Shown one piece after another: positions 7,475 to 9,591 of a stretch of 9,591 nucleotides of DNA. Position numbers and translations under genes: made by a program. This DNA comes from Acidobacteriota bacterium. Its GTDB lineage: Bacteria; Acidobacteriota; Blastocatellia; RBC074. How positions within the stretch are numbered: the stretch's first letter is position 1; the number at the start of each line of letters is the position of its first letter. Below the pieces are notes generated by a model. It did not search any database. It was given only the letters and a program-made list of their open reading frames with translations, and was not told the DNA's origin. The stretch spans positions 1 to 9,591 of the forward strand of contig JABFSD010000595.1 of NCBI GenBank assembly GCA_013140935.1. Reading direction: 5' to 3'.

Positions 7475-8341
7475 ATGTTTCCTGAGTTATTCAAAATTCC
7501 TTTTACCAACTTTCCGCTCAACAGTTACGGCGCATTACTGGCGTTGGCCTTCATCGTCGGCTTGCTGGTGATGGCGTGGCTCGCGCGGCGCGACGGGCTG
7601 GATGTCAATCGCATGTATGACCTCGGCCTATGGGTATTGCTCGCGGGCTTGCTCGGCTCGAAACTGCTGATGGTCATCACCGAATGGAACAGCTATTACC
7701 GCGACAATCCGGGACAGATTCTGTCGCTCGATTTCTTTCGTTCGGGCGGCGTTTATTACGGCGGATTGATCGGTGCGCTGTTGGCCTCGGTCGTCGTGAT
7801 GAAAGTTTTCAAGCTCGACTGGTGGCGCACGGCGGATGTTTTCGCGCCGGGCATCGTCATCGGACAAGCCATCGGACGGCTGGGCTGTTTCTCTTCCGGT
7901 TGCTGTTGGGGCAAGCCGACAACGCATGCGATTGGCGTACATTTCACCGATCGCGGCCACGAACTCACGGGCGTGCCGGTCATCGTCGAGCACCTGACCG
8001 AAGCCGTTCAACAACAAGCGTGGGCTGACAAGCTGGGCAGTTTGACTGCGCCGTTGCACTTGCATCCGGTGCAGCTTTACGAAGTCGGCGCGACGCTCAT
8101 CATATTCGTAACGCTGTTGTTGCTCTTTGCGCGCCGCCAGTTTCACGGACAAATCATGCTAGCCTATCTGATGCTTTATGCCGTCGCGCGTTTCATCATC
8201 GAATACTGGCGCGACGATCCGCGCGGCAGTTTGATCGGACTTTCTACGTCGCAATTCATCGCGCTGGCGTTGTTTGTTTTCGCCCTCATCGCTTACTTCC
8301 GTCGGACGCGCACTGCAACGTTGGCAGAATCCCATGCCTAA
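7475..8341 (+). CDS. lgt: Prolipoprotein diacylglyceryl transferase
   Basis: Lgt moves a diacylglyceryl group from phosphatidylglycerol to the lipobox cysteine of prolipoproteins, the first step of lipoprotein maturation, in the cytoplasmic membrane. The 288-residue protein is of normal length with about seven membrane segments. The Lgt signature appears as GRLGCFSSGCCWG (134-146), with HPVQLYE (197-203) and RFIIEYWRDDPRG (239-251) towards the C-terminus. R135 and R239 align with the arginines described as essential in E. coli. The loop SGGVYYGGLIG (90-100) has Tyr where the E. coli enzyme has the important His103 in its FHGG motif. An insert-like soluble stretch (about 151-194) lies between the signature and HPVQLYE. 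It follows lspA by 22 bp and has no Shine-Dalgarno, so it may be translationally coupled to lspA. The lspA-lgt pairing puts the two maturation steps under shared expression. Confidence 0.95.
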   Translation: MFPELFKIPFTNFPLNSYGALLALAFIVGLLVMAWLARRDGLDVNRMYDLGLWVLLAGLLGSKLLMVITEWNSYYRDNPGQILSLDFFRSGGVYYGGLIGALLASVVVMKVFKLDWWRTADVFAPGIVIGQAIGRLGCFSSGCCWGKPTTHAIGVHFTDRGHELTGVPVIVEHLTEAVQQQAWADKLGSLTAPLHLHPVQLYEVGATLIIFVTLLLLFARRQFHGQIMLAYLMLYAVARFIIEYWRDDPRGSLIGLSTSQFIALALFVFALIAYFRRTRTATLAESHA

Positions 8342-8344
8342 ACA

Positions 8345-8376
8345 ACTCCGCACTCCGCACTCCGCACTCCGCACTC
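8345..8376 (+). repeat. Tandem heptamer repeat, ACTCCGC x4.6
   Basis: Four perfect copies of ACTCCGC (8345-8351, 8352-8358, 8359-8365, 8366-8372) plus a partial ACTC end 2 nt before the ATG at 8379. The array starts 3 nt after the lgt stop, so it makes up nearly the whole lgt-glycosyltransferase junction. In the CACTNNN register it is the same pattern as the CACTTTT array before the DUF4350 gene, with a different last three bases. It provides no Shine-Dalgarno. Confidence 0.9.
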
Positions 8377-8378
8377 AA

Positions 8379-9591
8379 ATGCGTCTGGCTTATTTCACTC
8401 CGTTGCCGCCGAGCAAATCGGGCATTGCCGATTACAACGCCGAACTGTTGCCTTATCTGGCGGACGCGGCTGACATCACCGTCTTTGTCGAAAAGCACGA
8501 CGAAGTGAAAGCCAATCAGTCGCAGCCTTACCGCGTTGCTCATCACGAAACGTTCGACGCCGCGCAAGCCAAACAGCCCTTCGATTTGATCGTTTATCAT
8601 CAGGGCAACAATCCCTATCACGAATACATTTATGAACGCGCGCTGACGACGCCGGGCTTGTTGGTCTTGCACGAACATTGCTTGCACCACTTGCTGGCGT
8701 GGAAGATGTTAGGGCGCGAGCAGGACGAAGAGTTCAGCGATGAGTTGTTTTTTGCTTACGGCAATCGCGGACGCCGCCTCGCCGTCGCGCGTGAAAACGA
8801 TACGGCGAGCGAATATCAGCAATTCGTTTTTCCGCTCAATCGCAAACTCATCAACCGTCAGCGCGGCATCGTCGTTCATAACGAATATGCTGCGTCGCAG
8901 CTTGAACTTGATAATCACAACACGCCCATCACGATCATCAACCATCACCTCTCGCCCCGCGTAGCCGAACTCGACGTGCTGAAAAAAGATGAATGCCGCG
9001 CCGCGTTGGGCATACCGGCGGATGCCTTAGTAGTTGCGTCATTCGGTTACGTCACGCAATCGAAACGCATTCCGACGTTGCTGCGTGCCTTCAAACAACT
9101 GGCCGAAGTCGTGCCGAACGCGCTCTGCCTGATCGTCGGCGAAGACCACGCCAAATGGAGCATCGCTCCGCTCATCAAAGAATTGGGACTTGAGAAACAA
9201 ACTCGCATGACGGGTTACAACACCGAACGTGATTTCTTTCGTTATCTCAAAGCCGTAGACATCGTGGTCAATCTGCGCTTCCCGACGGCGGGCGAGACTT
9301 CCGGTACGCTGATACGTTCGCTCGGTGCGGGCAAGCCCGTCATCGTTTCTGATTACGGACAATTCGGCGACCTGCCAGACGAAATCTGCCTGAAAGTTTC
9401 GCCCGACCCGAAACAGGAAGAGCGCGATTTGATTAAGCGGCTGCGGCTATTGGCGGCGCGTCCGGCGTTGCGCGAACAACTTGGCGCGCGGGCTTCAGAA
9501 TGGATTCGCCGCGAGTGCGACATCAAACGCAGCGCGGCGCAGTATTTGACGTTTGCCGAACAACTCATCGCGCGCCCCGTTGATGTGGGGC
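8379..9591 (+). CDS. GT4-like glycosyltransferase, 3' end beyond the window
   Basis: An open frame runs from ATG 8379 to the right edge without a stop (404 residues visible). It has the two-Rossmann GT-B layout. The acceptor half begins MRLAYFTPLPPSKSGIADYN, a typical opening of GT4 enzymes where G15 belongs to the N-terminal loop. The donor half starts near ASFGYVTQSKRIPTLLRAF (220-238), followed by LCLIVGE (249-255), MTGY (277-280) and PTAGETSGTLIRSLGAGKPVIVSD (split at 302-325). In the last motif the first Glu of the usual E-x7-E pair is present (E306), but the second position is Arg/Ser, as in some GT4 subfamilies. Likely role is sugar transfer onto a polysaccharide or envelope glycoconjugate; substrate unknown. 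An in-frame ATG at 8334 overlaps lgt and would add 15 residues translated through the heptamer array; 8379 is preferred because it matches family N-termini. No Shine-Dalgarno is visible. Confidence 0.85.
   Translation, partial: MRLAYFTPLPPSKSGIADYNAELLPYLADAADITVFVEKHDEVKANQSQPYRVAHHETFDAAQAKQPFDLIVYHQGNNPYHEYIYERALTTPGLLVLHEHCLHHLLAWKMLGREQDEEFSDELFFAYGNRGRRLAVARENDTASEYQQFVFPLNRKLINRQRGIVVHNEYAASQLELDNHNTPITIINHHLSPRVAELDVLKKDECRAALGIPADALVVASFGYVTQSKRIPTLLRAFKQLAEVVPNALCLIVGEDHAKWSIAPLIKELGLEKQTRMTGYNTERDFFRYLKAVDIVVNLRFPTAGETSGTLIRSLGAGKPVIVSDYGQFGDLPDEICLKVSPDPKQEERDLIKRLRLLAARPALREQLGARASEWIRRECDIKRSAAQYLTFAEQLIARPVDVG

Noticed and set aside
7628..8152. 174-codon minus-strand open frame opposite lgt
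   Set aside because: It overlaps the strongly conserved Lgt signature region and its product resembles nothing; a shadow frame.
8345..8376. CRISPR-like array
   Set aside because: The units are 7 bp with no spacers; this is a simple tandem repeat.
8334..8378. Earlier glycosyltransferase start overlapping lgt
   Set aside because: It would translate the heptamer array into a low-complexity leader; GT4 homology begins at the ATG 8379 (MRLAYFTPLP).

Overview
The window looks like a chromosomal segment of a Gram-negative-type bacterium with a moderately GC-rich genome. My best guess is Acidobacteriota, perhaps Blastocatellia-like. That rests on gene content (a DUF4129/DUF4350 pair, a DUF5678-like small protein, a YtcJ-type amidohydrolase) and on the style of the intergenic repeats. 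No rRNA or marker alignment was available, so the placement is tentative. I see no tRNA, rRNA, CRISPR array, transposase or phage gene.

Layout, left to right. (1) Positions 1-1562, plus strand: the last codons of a DUF4129-like membrane protein, then a complete DUF4350 protein. This pair usually sits in MoxR ATPase/DUF58 operons. (2) 1639-3336, minus strand: an exported metal-dependent amidohydrolase of the YtcJ (Amidohydro_3) type, convergent with DUF4350. (3) 3337-3443: a divergent promoter region containing a perfect 12-bp palindrome. (4) 3444-3827, plus: a 127-residue DUF5678-like protein. (5) 3993-8341, plus: ileS (isoleucyl-tRNA synthetase), lspA (signal peptidase II) and lgt (prolipoprotein diacylglyceryl transferase). 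Lgt and LspA catalyse the first two steps of lipoprotein maturation in the cytoplasmic membrane, and their genes are only 22 bp apart. (6) 8379 to the right edge, plus: a GT-B (GT4-like) glycosyltransferase that runs off the window.

The protein content is mostly conventional. The unusual part is the DNA between genes. Four of the seven gene junctions are filled with repeats of three designs: heptamer arrays of the form CACTNNN (CACTTTT at 167-194, CACTCCG at 8345-8376), a long inverted repeat built from about 10-bp ATTCGTG units (1550-1633), and a 31-bp-arm imperfect inverted repeat (6788-6869). They begin or end right at stop or start codons, and in two cases they encode the last residues and the stop codon of the upstream gene. 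Five of the seven visible starts have no recognisable Shine-Dalgarno sequence. I found no convincing new multi-gene system; the repeat-filled junctions and the palindromic divergent promoter are the most useful leads.
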